Below, piece by piece: positions 33,709 through 44,225 of a DNA stretch of 64,000 nt. The stretch's first letter is position 1, and every line of letters begins with the position of its first letter. Both the position numbers and the translations under genes were made by a program. The notes under the pieces are model-generated. The model was not told the origin of the DNA, searched no databases, and was given only the letters and a program-made list of their open reading frames with translations. This DNA is from Romanomermis culicivorax (taxonomy: Eukaryota > Nematoda > Enoplea > Mermithida > Mermithidae): contig CAWUHX010000204.1 in assembly GCA_963922205.1 (NCBI GenBank), forward strand, positions 248,001 through 312,000, written 5' to 3'.

Positions 33709-34455
33709 ATGACCCACCAAATGCAAGATCATTTAGGAGAAATCGTTGGAGAACAGATAAACGATTTATTTTCAGAACATTTTCGTACTCTGCGCACACA
33801 ATGGAATCAAAATACAGTAAACCCTACCCTAATAGATGATCTCAGAACAGCAAACATTCGTAATAACATGGCAAATAATTTCTACGCGAAACCTACAGTA
33901 TTCACTGGTGGCGTGACCCAACATTTTGGTGAATGGAACAAACGCTTAGAACAATTCATGGCACTCCAAGGCATGAAAGATACAGACGTACAGTTAAAGT
34001 TGGCATGTTTAGAGATTCATTTAGGAGGAGCCGCGTTAGCAAAATTCAAAAGTTTAGCCAATTCCGAAAACCCTCCCCACACATACAAGCAGTATAAAGT
34101 CACATTACAGGCATTTTTCCCAAACAATAGAGATAATGAGCTACATCAACAATTTTTATGCGAAAGAAAACAAAAGCAATCAGAAACAGTCACTGAATTC
34201 TTCTTTGATTTAGAACACCTCACAACCCTCGCCTACCCTAACTTTAACACAGACGCATGAGAAATGATCATAAAACCCCTCTTTGTAGAAGGCATGCAAA
34301 ACGAAATCAGTGAAGCAATTAAGTATAGAGGGTTCGCAACTTTAAAAGAAATGTCAGACGAAGCAGCTTACATTGAACAGCAAATTCTTAGAAATGAGTT
34401 AAAGTCCAACGCCCTTCCCTTCATACCCCCAAAACCCGAAAAATCTTTTCCCTAA
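33709..34455 (+). pseudogene. gag: Gag capsid, element 2 (broken)
   Basis: ATG at 33709. Capsid domain related to element 1: FTGGVTQHFGEWNKRLEQFM, LACLEIHLGGAALAKF, then HQQFLCERKQKQSETVTEFF and LEHLTTLAYPNF. An in-frame TGA at 34258 stands where element 3 has Pro, and the frame then continues (MIIKPLFVEGM...FATLKEMSDEAAYIEQQI). Ends at TAA 34453 with a frameshift into the nucleocapsid part. Non-functional as it stands. Confidence 0.85.
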
Positions 34456-34460
34456 CCAGA

Positions 34461-35510
34461 AATACAGACAAACAGGATCTTTTGCATCAGTTAGAACAAC
34501 AGGTAAAAGATTTACAGTTGCAGATCAAACAAAAACCTCAACCCCCACAACAGAGTAGCTACAACAATTTCAGTAACAATACTTTCAGCAGGAATAATGC
34601 TTACAGGAACAATACCACCCCTAGGCAGCCCACATGCTTCCAGTGTGGACAAACCGGACACGTAGCTCGTAATTGTAAATCAGTAGGTACCCGAAAATCA
34701 TGTGAAATCTGTTTCCGTAATAATCACAGTACACGTGATTGTAAAAGCCGATGCATCCACTGCTCCCAAACAGGACATAGATCTGATAACTGCCTTTCCA
34801 AACCCTACTCAAATTTTCAATGTTTTATATGCAAGCAGAGAGGTCATACAAGCAGGTACTGTCCAAATCAACAGAGTCGTAATATTCAAAATTGCATTGA
34901 GTACAGGCAACCTCAACCCCTCATGGACCTTGATGACCCTGCATTTTACTCAAAATCACCGGCCATAACTAACGGCCCTCAGACTACTTTAGGAACAATT
35001 ATGCCCAACACCCACCGCTGTAGTGACGAATACCTCCTCGACCTGGACATACCCAATTGGTGCGCCATGTCACCACACCCCACGCCTGAAGCCGCAAAAA
35101 TCGAAAAATCGCCGCCCACCATCCCCGTAGGCTACAAAATCCCCCGCAAGCAAGACACCACGCCGCCCACCACCCCCGAAACCCCATCAAAAGCAGGCCG
35201 CAACTTACTGTCCCTTTTACACGGCCTGACCCCCGAACCCTACCAATTCTGCCCCCGTCAAACACTGCTACCGACCCCCACAAGTAAGCAAGTCCAAACC
35301 CCATCCCATGACTCAACTTCTAAAGTTTTATGGACTGTTCAGATTGCAAACCAGCCACCCCCTCAGCCCAAAACCGAACAACACCAAAAGCCGCCACGCC
35401 AATCCGGCCAGAACGAAAATATACAGTACCCCGCCGCCTCCACTAAAACAATATATTGGCCGTTGTATTGTATATTTTTATGCATAATAATCCCCACATC
35501 GTGTAGTGCC
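34461..35510 (+). pseudogene. gag: Gag nucleocapsid with four CCHC knuckles, running into Env signal peptide, element 2
   Basis: A Gln-rich coiled segment (LEQQVKDLQLQIKQK) precedes four consecutive CX2CX4HX4C knuckles (CFQCGQTGHVARNC, CEICFRNNHSTRDC, CIHCSQTGHRSDNC, CFICKQRGHTSRYC; about 34631-34862). A Pro-rich tail follows, and at the end a hydrophobic stretch (YWPLYCIFLCIIIPTSCSA) that matches the position of the element 1 envelope signal peptide. A TAA at 35511 replaces a Gln codon of the element 1 order. So Gag and Env are in one frame in this family. Confidence 0.85.
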
Positions 35511-35513
35511 TAA

Positions 35514-37290
35514 TTTCAGATGTGTGGAACTTCATTGAGCGGTCACTCAGTCAGCATACCAAAACTTGTATCATGCCTCCACTAAACCTCACATAACAGA
35601 CGCATACAAATGCAGTGTTCGCAAACGCAAAATTTGTACTAATACAGGATTTTTGGGATCAAAAGGTATTGTCTTCGACCAAACCGAAATGCAAAATCTA
35701 ACCCCACATGTTTGTAAGGCAATCGTTATAGACAAAGAACACAACGGTCAAAAATTATACGAAACCCAACCAGGATTTTGGTCAACAAATAACTCCCTAA
35801 GCGTAGAATACACATGGTGTTGTACAGACCATTGTACCTCAGTCACTAACGTCATCATAGAAATAGGACAAATAGCATCTTGGAATGGAAAATCTATGAC
35901 AGGTACATTAGGTGACCTGGGGTCATGCAAACCTACATCAGGTCATTGTGTAACAACTGAGGGATCCATTATCAGGAATGAAACAGCATTTGAAAACTTA
36001 TGCCCTTTCGAATACAAAAATACACATCCCATCAAACTCACGCAAACCCACATGATAATAGAAGAGCTACAAGGTGCATTCTCGGTTAAAAACACACTCA
36101 TTACGAACCCCAATCGCCCAGAAATCCAAGACAGCATTCTAACCGAACAAGGCATTATTGTACAATTAGACAAAAGCACCCCACATCGCAATGCATTTTT
36201 AACCCCAAAAACCAATGAAACTCATACTACACTATACGATTTTGATGATTTTGAACCCATTAATGCGAAACTAAACTATCTAGCAGACAAAATCCAGGAA
36301 TTCGAAATTCAAAATCTCAAAAACGTATGGAATGAATTATGCAGACAGGCACAGCGTCACCTTGATCTCGTATGGCAAATTTTGCGCCTTGATGCAACCC
36401 TTGGGGTGCATGCATTCCTACAGCGAACCAACATCATAGCAGAACTCACTGGAGAAGCCCTCACAGTCTGGCCCTGCAAGCAGGTAAATGCATCTAAAAT
36501 CTTTTACAACCACAAAATCAACCAAACATGCTACAAACTTTTACCCATTTTCGTAGGAACTGAACTCATGTTTTCGAATCCAGGAGGCAACGATTTGACC
36601 CCTTTTTCACAAACCCTTGGCTGCCATCACATGCATGTAGCCATTTACAAACAGAATAATACATGGGTCAGTAAAACAGGATCCCCACATGTCACAAATT
36701 TACCTTTAGAAATCGTTTGGAACCAAAATTTCTCCCTTTTCCATATTAATACACCCGCCATTTTTCATGATCAACTTGCAACTATTTCAACCAACTTACT
36801 CTTTTTGAAACAATACATTTACAAAGCTCACACACTCGAAAACGTTGTTAAAAAAATCATCAATTACACCGCCCAAATGTCCCTTAACTCAGATACAGTT
36901 TACAATATGATCTCAGGCACTGGCCAAGCAATCCGAAATACCCTCTCTGGCGCCAGTCAAGGCATAGAACATGTAATAATGCGTACCACCCAAAGTCTCA
37001 TGGACGGATTAAACAATTTACTCAAAGGACCCCTGCAAATCATTATCAATCTAGCCATTATTACTGTAGTTATTGCAGGCGTCTTTTATTCTTTTCTCGT
37101 TCTCCGGAAATATTTCCCCTCTCCCAAGCATCATGCCACAAACGAACATGCGTATGAAATACCATCAAACAACAGACATTTACATGAGACCATTCCCTCA
37201 TCATTTAGCCATGCTCTCTTAGAATTAGCTAATCGTCGTGGGGCACAAACGCAGCAGAAATACGTCCTTGTCGATATTCATACCCCCTGA
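35514..37290 (+). pseudogene. env: Envelope-like glycoprotein, element 2 (broken)
   Basis: Shares with element 1 the CTNTGFLGSKG, PGFWSTNNS, WCC.DHC, GTLGDLGSC, LNYLADKI, DATLGVHAFLQR, GEALTVWPC and FHDQLA words. A transmembrane helix (IIINLAIITVVIAGVFYSFLV) lies at about 37036-37100, followed by a ~60-residue cytoplasmic stretch that leads in frame into the protease. Near 35560 a deletion of about 50 nt with a frameshift removed part of the N-terminal ectodomain, and a TGA at 37288 cuts the passage to pol. Unlike element 1 there is no extra protease domain directly behind the transmembrane segment. Confidence 0.85.
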
Positions 37291-40200
37291 ACTCCTGCAA
37301 TTGAACTTATTAATCAAATTCACCAATCTGGATCAAACAAGCCACCCCAAAATGTACCTGAGAAGCATACCCCTCATATTCCAATCACACTTAACGGCAA
37401 ATTCATCACAAAAGGCATGATTGATACTGGTGCAGTCTACTCACTCATCGATTCACGAATGGCTCAAATTTTACAGTTAGACATGAAACCCCCGCTAGTC
37501 CAAGCAAAAGCAGCAAATAATCTCCCAATTCATTTTGTAGGGACCACTTTCGTCACAGTGACAGCCCAAACAATTCAGGAAACAATAATGGTTCATGTCC
37601 AAAAAGATTGCACAGCAGACATCCTTTTAGGCAAAAACTTTCTCAGTTGATTTTTGGAATATACTAACAACAATCAGAAATCTCAGGTCAAATTTGGCAA
37701 TGTCATACTACCCTGCCATGGCCTAGAATACAGCCCACTTTCGACCTGTGGTGGAACCTATCTGGACGAAAAATTAGAATTACCACCCCGTACAGTCACC
37801 GAATTTACTGTCCCCTTGCCCAAATCGTACCTACAAGTTAAACAGCTTGAATTTACTCCGAAACCTAAACAGAACCCCAAAGTTCACTTCGCAGCTTGTG
37901 TCTCTGAAAACCAAAACAGCTGCATACGCATATCGGTCCTAAACACACAAGAAACAGCTCAAATTCTTTACCCCGGAACGTGCATTGGTACAGTCTCATG
38001 TTACATCCCAAAACAAAATGCTCCGGCTAACGTAACCCCCTCCATGCAAAACCAGCCCAACCGTTTTGATACATTCACATGGTTAAAAGGAAATGTTAAT
38101 TTAACCTCCAGTGACCTGACAGAAGCAGAAAAAACGCAACTCCTACGTGCCCTATCGAAGTATCCTACATTATATGCTAAATCCAAAATGGACGTAGGTA
38201 GAACCACCCCTGTTTCACACACAATTGACACTAATGGCTCCCAACCTGTATGCAGGCACCTTTATCGGACTTCCCCAAAAGAAAAACAAATCATACAAGC
38301 AGAAGTTGAGCAACTCGCAGCAGCAGGTGTCATAAGCCAAAGCAATTCTCCATGGTGTACCAACACAGTTTTAGTCCCCAAAAAAGATGGAGGCCATCGT
38401 TTATGCATTGATTTTAGAGGTCTCAATAAAGTAACCAAAAAAGATACCTACCCTCTGCCCCACATAGACGAAATTCTAGACACCCTCCGTGGAATGAAAT
38501 ATTTTACGTCCCTTGACCAATTCAATGCATATTATTCCATTCCCATCGCACAAGCCGAAAGAGAAAAAACGGCGTTTAATTGCTCAGCCGGCCAGTATCA
38601 ATTCAACTACCTCCCCTTCGGTCTTACCAATGCCCCAGCCACATTCCAAAGGTTAATGGATGTTATCCTCTTGGGACTGCAATGGAACACATGCCTTGTA
38701 TATTTCAACGATGTTTTAGTTTTCGCAGACTCCCATGCCCAAATCCTGGAACGTTTAGACACCATTCTTGCCCGATTCTCACAAGCAGGCCTTAAACTAA
38801 ACATACAAAAATGCAAATTCTGCCAGCCCCAAGTCCAATACTTAGGCCACGTCATTTCTCAGCAAGGCATTTCACCAGATCCCAACAAGGTACAGTCCAT
38901 TTATGACATACCCACACCCAAAAGCTCAAAAGAAGTCAAGTCATTCCTTGGCCTACCCTCGTATTATCGTAGATTCATCGCGAATTGCTCCCAAATTTCA
39001 AGCCCCCTCACAGCCCTACTCAAAAAGAATTTGGAATTTTCCTGGGGCCCTGAACAGCAAAATGCATTCGCTAAACTAAAAGAATTGTCAATTCATGCCC
39101 CAATTCTGCAGCATCCCGATTTCACAAAACCGTTTATTCTGCAAACTGACGCCTCAAAACTCGGAATCGGCGCCATTCTCAGTCAGCTAGACAGTAAAGG
39201 TCAGGATCGCCCCATTGCTTTTGGGAGCCGCACACTTAAACCCGCAGAACGCAACTACCGTATAACTGAGTTGGAAACCCTTGCAGTAGTTGAGTTTGTC
39301 AAGTATTTCTGCCCCTACCTTTTCCAGCAACATGTTATTGTACACACTGACCATACAGCAGTTCAGGCAGTCTTACAGAAGGAAAACCCATCCCCTCGCA
39401 TTGCCCGTTGGTGATCAGCCCTCTCTGGTATTCAGCTAGACATTCGACCTAAGAAAGGCACTGCTAACCGCAACGCAGATGCTGTTTCCCGATTCCCCTC
39501 ACAGACAGCGAAGCAATCCTTGGACATTGAGCAATTAGAAACCCGCCCCGAAATATCAACAATCAATTCTGTTCTTGAGGCTGAAGCAACTGAACAAGAA
39601 GAGCAACATAAAAATTTCGCCGAACTCCAACGCACTGACCCAACTGTCAAAAGTATTTTAGCAAAAATCGCCCAAAAACACCCCCTTACGCTGATCAAAT
39701 TTGCAGTACATCAAAACATCCTCTTCCGAATAGTCGACAAACAAGCAAAACTCTACATCCCCAAGTCACAGGTCCAGCATCTCATTGCCTCTCATCATGA
39801 CAGCAAATTCACAGGTCATTTCGCTGCCAGGAAAACTTTACACTTGCTCAGGCAAAAATATTTTTGGCCCCAAATGAGCCGTGATATCAAACGTTACTGC
39901 AAAACTTGCCACACATGCCAGAGACAGGAAGCTCTCCGGCACAAAGTGCATGCAAATTTGGTACCAATTCAGCCGACTGGCCCATTTGATAGAGTCGGTG
40001 TTGATTGCATGGGACTGTTACCCCTCACTGAAGACGGCAACCGATTCATTGTCGTTTTCATTGATTATTTTACCAAGTATGTGGAGGCATTCCCGACCCC
40101 TGACATCACTGCAGCCACTATCCCCAAATTATTCTTAACCAAAATTGTTTGCCGTCATGGGTCCCCAAAAATAATTTATTGTGTTGTGGCTCCGATTTTG

Positions 40201-40868
40201 TATCTGATCTCTTTTCCCGGATCACTAGTTTATGCAACACTCAGAAACTTCATACCACCCCATACCATCCCATTGCCAATGGGGAGGTTGAGTGTTGCAA
40301 CCAAACTCTAGCCACCCCGCATGTACATCAATTCAAATCACACCAATTGGGATACTTATCTGCCCTATGCCGTTTTTCGATCAACATTGATAAAAATGAC
40401 AGCACCTCGTATCCCCCATTTGAATTACTCCACGGTAGGCAAGCTACTCTGCCGTCAGACGCAGCCTTAAATTTTTTCCCCACGTCCTACATGGTTGATT
40501 TAGACAACTACGCCCTTCGTGTAAAATCGCATTTTACAGAAGCGCTCTAAACCGTGCAGAAAGGTCTACAAAAAGCCCAGGACCACTATACCCGTCAGTA
40601 TAACAAGCATGCTCAGAACATACATTACAAGGCAGGTGATCTTATTCTTTACAAAAATCATTCGTGTAAACAAGGGCTGACTCCCAAATTCCTCCCATGC
40701 CAAAACGGGCCCTATACAGTTCAACATTTCATGTACCCCAATGTTACACTTAAACACCCCCATAAGGATATCACATTTACAGTGCACGTAAACGAGACAA
40801 CCCCTTTCTACCCTCAGGAAGCAACTATGGAAATTACCCCCACACCTCCTCACCCTCGAAAGCCTTGA
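37291..40868 (+). pseudogene. pol: Pol (protease, RT, RNase H, integrase), element 2 (broken)
   Basis: Protease with MIDTGAVYS (37417) and DILLGKNFL; RT and RNase H from about 38240; integrase with HHCC finger (about 39780-39920), VDCMG, and a C-terminal GPYTV module. TGA codons at 37648 and 39412 and a frameshift near 40185 break it. The RT catalytic box reads YFND (38701-38712) instead of YLDD, and the second integrase aspartate (SDRG in element 1) is lost in the frameshifted stretch, so the enzyme would be dead even without the stops. Confidence 0.9.
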
Positions 40869-40899
40869 ACGAGGACGTTCAACTCCGGAAGGAAGGAAA

Positions 40900-41802
40900 T
40901 GTAACCTACCTGCTAAAGCAGTACTGTAAATATATAGCATACTGTATGTGATAAACATTTATTAAATTTTATTCATTTTCATATTTTATCGTCTCAAGGG
41001 TGTCTGGGATTCACACCCAAACATTCCTCTAAAATCACGTGAAGTACTTTATTTTGATCGGCTCACACCCCGGTAGCCCAATTAAGATGCCCTAATTAAT
41101 TTGCACAAACGGCAGCTGGTCCCCTAGAACCTACACTAAACTACACATTCCACAGCTACCGTAATCCCCCGTAAAAATCGTAAACAACACCTGCACACAG
41201 TAAAATACATAAAAGCCCCGCCAGACAGTAGTCTCAAGTGTAACGGTAGCGGCAGCCCCATAAAACATGTGTATACAGCGAAACGGATACAGGAAGCATG
41301 CACAGAAGCACAAAGGTGTGGCTAAGCCCACCGTAGAAAGCAAGCGAAGCATGAAAAGCATACAGTACCAGGAAAGCATTAGAAAGGTGTAACTAAGAAA
41401 GCATAAAAAGCGTAGCAGGAAGCGACGATTGGCGGAAGAAGATGGACAGAAGCACGACCTCCCGTGACGCCCAGGGAGTGGCCAAAAACGTCATATAAAA
41501 GAAGAAGCAAAGCGTGATTTTTGTTATTATTGGTTAGAATTTTTGGGTATCGAATCCGTCGTTTTAAAAACTGTGCTCGCCCCGTTTTTATATTTGCAAG
41601 CAGCCATTTGTACGAAAGCAACTTAAACTGAGGCCCCTGTTCATTATTGTAAATCGAGACGCGTTTTGTATTGTCGTATCGACGTCTCAAGCAGCCATCG
41701 ATCATCGTTAGCCGTATCGCCGTATTGTGGGCCCGCTCCCCCCTTTGTTCCTGCCGTAGCAACCATTGGTAAAAAGTAAAGTACCTCACACAGTCTTTTA
41801 CA
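40900..41802 (+). repeat. Element 2 3' LTR
   Basis: Starts TGTAACCTACC after the purine tract CCGGAAGGAAGGAAA. The right end is eroded: ...CCTCACACAGTCTTTTACA against ...CCTCACATAAATCTGGTCGTTACA in the 5' LTR. Either the LTR ends at 41802 with an internal loss, or it ends at CTCACA (41790) followed by CAGT, which would equal the CAGT just before 32559. Confidence 0.85.
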
Positions 41803-41834
41803 AGAAAGTTAAAAATCTTCCATCTTAGTGATTG

Positions 41835-42705
41835 TGTCATATGCCCAAATCATTGTGGTCGGCGCGCCAGAAAAATAATGCTCTGAGGGGCTCGAACCCT
41901 CGACCTTCTACATATAAGGCAGACGCGCTAACCCAGGCGCGTAGCCCGGGGGGACCATGGGTCAACGGACCCTATCAAGATGAAACACAAAATTGTGTGC
42001 AAGGTTTTTAGGTTGTAAGAAATTTGCGGCAGGATACCTCAATTACAGTAAAGTGCATCTTTATGCGTTTTAAAATAGGAAACTAAAAATTTTCCGGCGC
42101 TACGCGCATGCATTTTTAAATGCATTTTTAGACATTTTAGAAGCTCCAATTTAAAATTTTTTGATGCTACGCACCGAATAATTTATCCCTGTCAGCCTTT
42201 TCATTGTTAGATTAGTTCAAGACGACCTTGATTGATTTGCCTTATATTAAAAATATCTCATGTTTATTTAGATTTTGGCAATTTTCATGTGACAGCTTCA
42301 TCATCTGAATGATCTTTTTCAAGGTTGAAGCATCTTAAAACCTGTTTTCGGTTCATCATGACTGAAAAGCGATGCTCGAATTTGGTGTTATTGAACATTC
42401 ACATCATTCAGAAGGCAAATGTTAGAAAAATTATAAATGATTTTGCAGTAAATGATCGTAGGATTTATTTGTTATGCTTAATAAAGTTATATGTGCACAA
42501 ATTTAATAGGAAGCATTGAGATACATGAAAAATATTTTCCATCATTTCCCCAAAAAATCAAAAATTTTAGTCTTTACCCCCTGAAAAAAATCCTGGCTAC
42601 GCGCCTGCGCTAATCGAGCCACGTCGATGGTTCGGAAATTGTGATTGTAGTGGTGGTGGTGAGTGCGGGGCATGCCGCACAATGGACAGCCGGACGCACT
42701 ACTAA
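41835..42705 (-). mobile_element. tRNA-derived SINE-like repeat, copy A (split by a MITE)
   Basis: Read on the minus strand: a head with GCGGCATGCCCCGCACTCACC and CCACCACCACTACAA, then a tRNA-like part with an A-box-like TAGCGCGTCTGCC region and a B-box GGGTTCGAGCCCC, then TTATTTTTCTGGCGCGCC and TTTGGGCATATGA. The same order occurs at 46806-51181 and 51221-51420. The copy is interrupted at 41934-42607. Confidence 0.7.
41934..42607. mobile_element. hAT-like MITE (674 bp) in SINE copy A
   Basis: Perfect 13-bp terminal inverted repeats CAGGCGCGTAGCC / GGCTACGCGCCTG, flanked by CGCTAACC and CGCTAATC (7 of 8 identical), an 8-bp target duplication. Termini starting CAGG and 8-bp duplications are hAT features. 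The intact SINE copies show no such insert at this place. No transposase ORF inside. Confidence 0.75.
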
Positions 42706-42890
42706 AATTATCTGGAGAGTGGACTGTAAGTCTTACTGTGTTAACCTTACGTTTCTTATGACAGGATTAACTTTTATTTACTGTAGCCTATCATGTCACC
42801 TTAATGTCAGTTTTTTATCACTTTTATTTGTGTTCCTCAAACTTCATAGATGTTTTTTTCGAGTAACTCTTATCTGTCCAGATTAATTAC

Positions 42891-43037
42891 TATAGCCGAC
42901 TCTTTTTCAACGATTTGGGCTCCTTTTCGGACAAATGTGGCGGTTTTTCGTACTGGTCCGGCGCTTTTTCGGGCGAGTTTTGCTGCTTTGTTCAATTTGG
43001 ATATGGTAGGCTGGTCGTCGGCTGTTTCGTCGTACAA
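42891..43037 (-). CDS. 147-nt phase-0 exon, Ala/Lys-rich module (copy 1)
   Basis: Minus strand, acceptor TATATCTTCAG, 49 codons starting LYDETADDQ and continuing with NKAAKLARKSAGPV and KGAQIVEKESAI, then donor GTAATT. It matches the exon at 32091-32237 in length, phase and pattern. The two may be tandem exons of one minus-strand gene with element 2 in the intron between, or exons of two paralogous genes. No family recognised. Confidence 0.6.
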
Positions 43038-43040
43038 CTG

Positions 43041-44176
43041 AAGATATAACGAACTGCGAAATTTCAAGCACCAGGCGAATCACTGATCAAAAATGTGGAA
43101 AGAACGAGTCTGCGTGTTTTCTTGAGAGAACTATGGGGAAAACAGGTCCAAAAAAATTTCACTTGAGTGCGCCAACCGAAGCCGGCACCAGAAAAAACTT
43201 TGCATGCACATCTGTAGCAAAATCATCGGAAAGAAGGCTGGTACTTTCTATGGAAGGGATATGGCAGAATATAAACAGAAATGATTTGTGAATAGCATTG
43301 AGAGATGATCTTGACGTATGCTCAAATGGCTGATCCATGGTTCAAACTATGAGCAGAAATTAAATTCGACTTACCTCGCCTAGAACGTTTCCATCTTCAG
43401 CGTGAACTAAAAGATATATGTTTAAGTGCTTCTGAAGGGTTATACACAGAGTTTTTCACACGACTCGCATTAGCATTCGTGCTAATGAAAAAATATTTCA
43501 TTAGAACGGTTAGCACGGTTGACAAATTTTACTTTATCGGTGTCAAACTAACGTGTGAAATTGACGATTCTGATAACATGCTTTTATTGTATTAACTCAT
43601 AAAATCATGCTTGATGTTGGTACTTTCAAAAGGAATAAGACAATCATCTGATTGTAATTAAATCGGCTCATTTTTACATAGCACTTGATTAGTTGACCGA
43701 CAAGCCAATATTCAGCAGTTAGTTTGACAGTAATACTTTTAAGAATCGCTAAATTCACGTTCCGTTTGGATGAAAGTTTGCATGTTTTCATTGTATCTGG
43801 AACAGCACGTCAATCTCGATACGGGTTTTCGATTCATTTTTCCAGCAAACGTACAATTATGTTTGATACTCACTATTACTAATTTCTCTACACTTCAACA
43901 TATGTTCAAACAGCAATTTTAAAATTACCTAAATAGTGTCCAAGAGGTTAGAGGCGAAGCGACTTTAGATTCGAGCCTCAGTCATTCACCATTTGAAAGT
44001 GACGAAGAGAATGAGGATATTGACGAAGTTGTTATTTGTAAAAACGGCGATTTTTGGTTTTTCACCACAATTTTGTGATATCCTTAGCTTTCTTCTCGAA
44101 CTTTTTCAAAAATTCCTCCCTTCCAGTCATTAGCACGGCCCTGGTTTTTGAACAACCAATCCCTGATCATCTTTAC
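43041..44176. other. AT-rich host DNA, no gene recognised
   Basis: Nothing coding supported. Ordinary AT-rich sequence between the 147-nt exon and the signal-peptide exon candidate. Confidence 0.4.
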
Positions 44177-44225
44177 CTGAAACAATAGCAACCATGAAAA
44201 CACAAACTAGGATAAATTTCAGCAT
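44177..44225 (-). CDS. Candidate first exon with signal peptide
   Basis: Minus strand ATG at 44225: MLKFILVCVFMVAIVS, a compact signal peptide, ending at a TCAG|GTAAAG donor after 44177. The reading frame continues only a few residues past the donor (KDDQGLVVQ), so a spliced small secreted protein is likely. Downstream exons were not found. Confidence 0.35.

Larger units (their letters stand above)
32559..41802 (+). mobile_element. Element 2: degenerate gag-env-pol LTR retroelement
   Basis: LTRs at 32559-33466 and 40900-41802 (about 36 differences by eye, ~96% identity). The internal part carries gag with four zinc knuckles, an envelope-like region, one retropepsin, RT, RNase H and integrase, each related to element 1 in sequence and in order. 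It is broken by TGA/TAA codons (34258, 35511, 37288, 37648, 39412, 40549) and frameshifts (near 34450, 35560 and 40185). Its G+C is lower than that of element 1 though above the host. It lies between two homologous host exons and ends just before a SINE copy. Confidence 0.93.

Noticed and set aside
42608..42705. Real tRNA gene at the SINE copies (A and B boxes)
   Set aside because: The tRNA-like core is embedded in a constant longer repeat present three times and lacks a clean acceptor stem.
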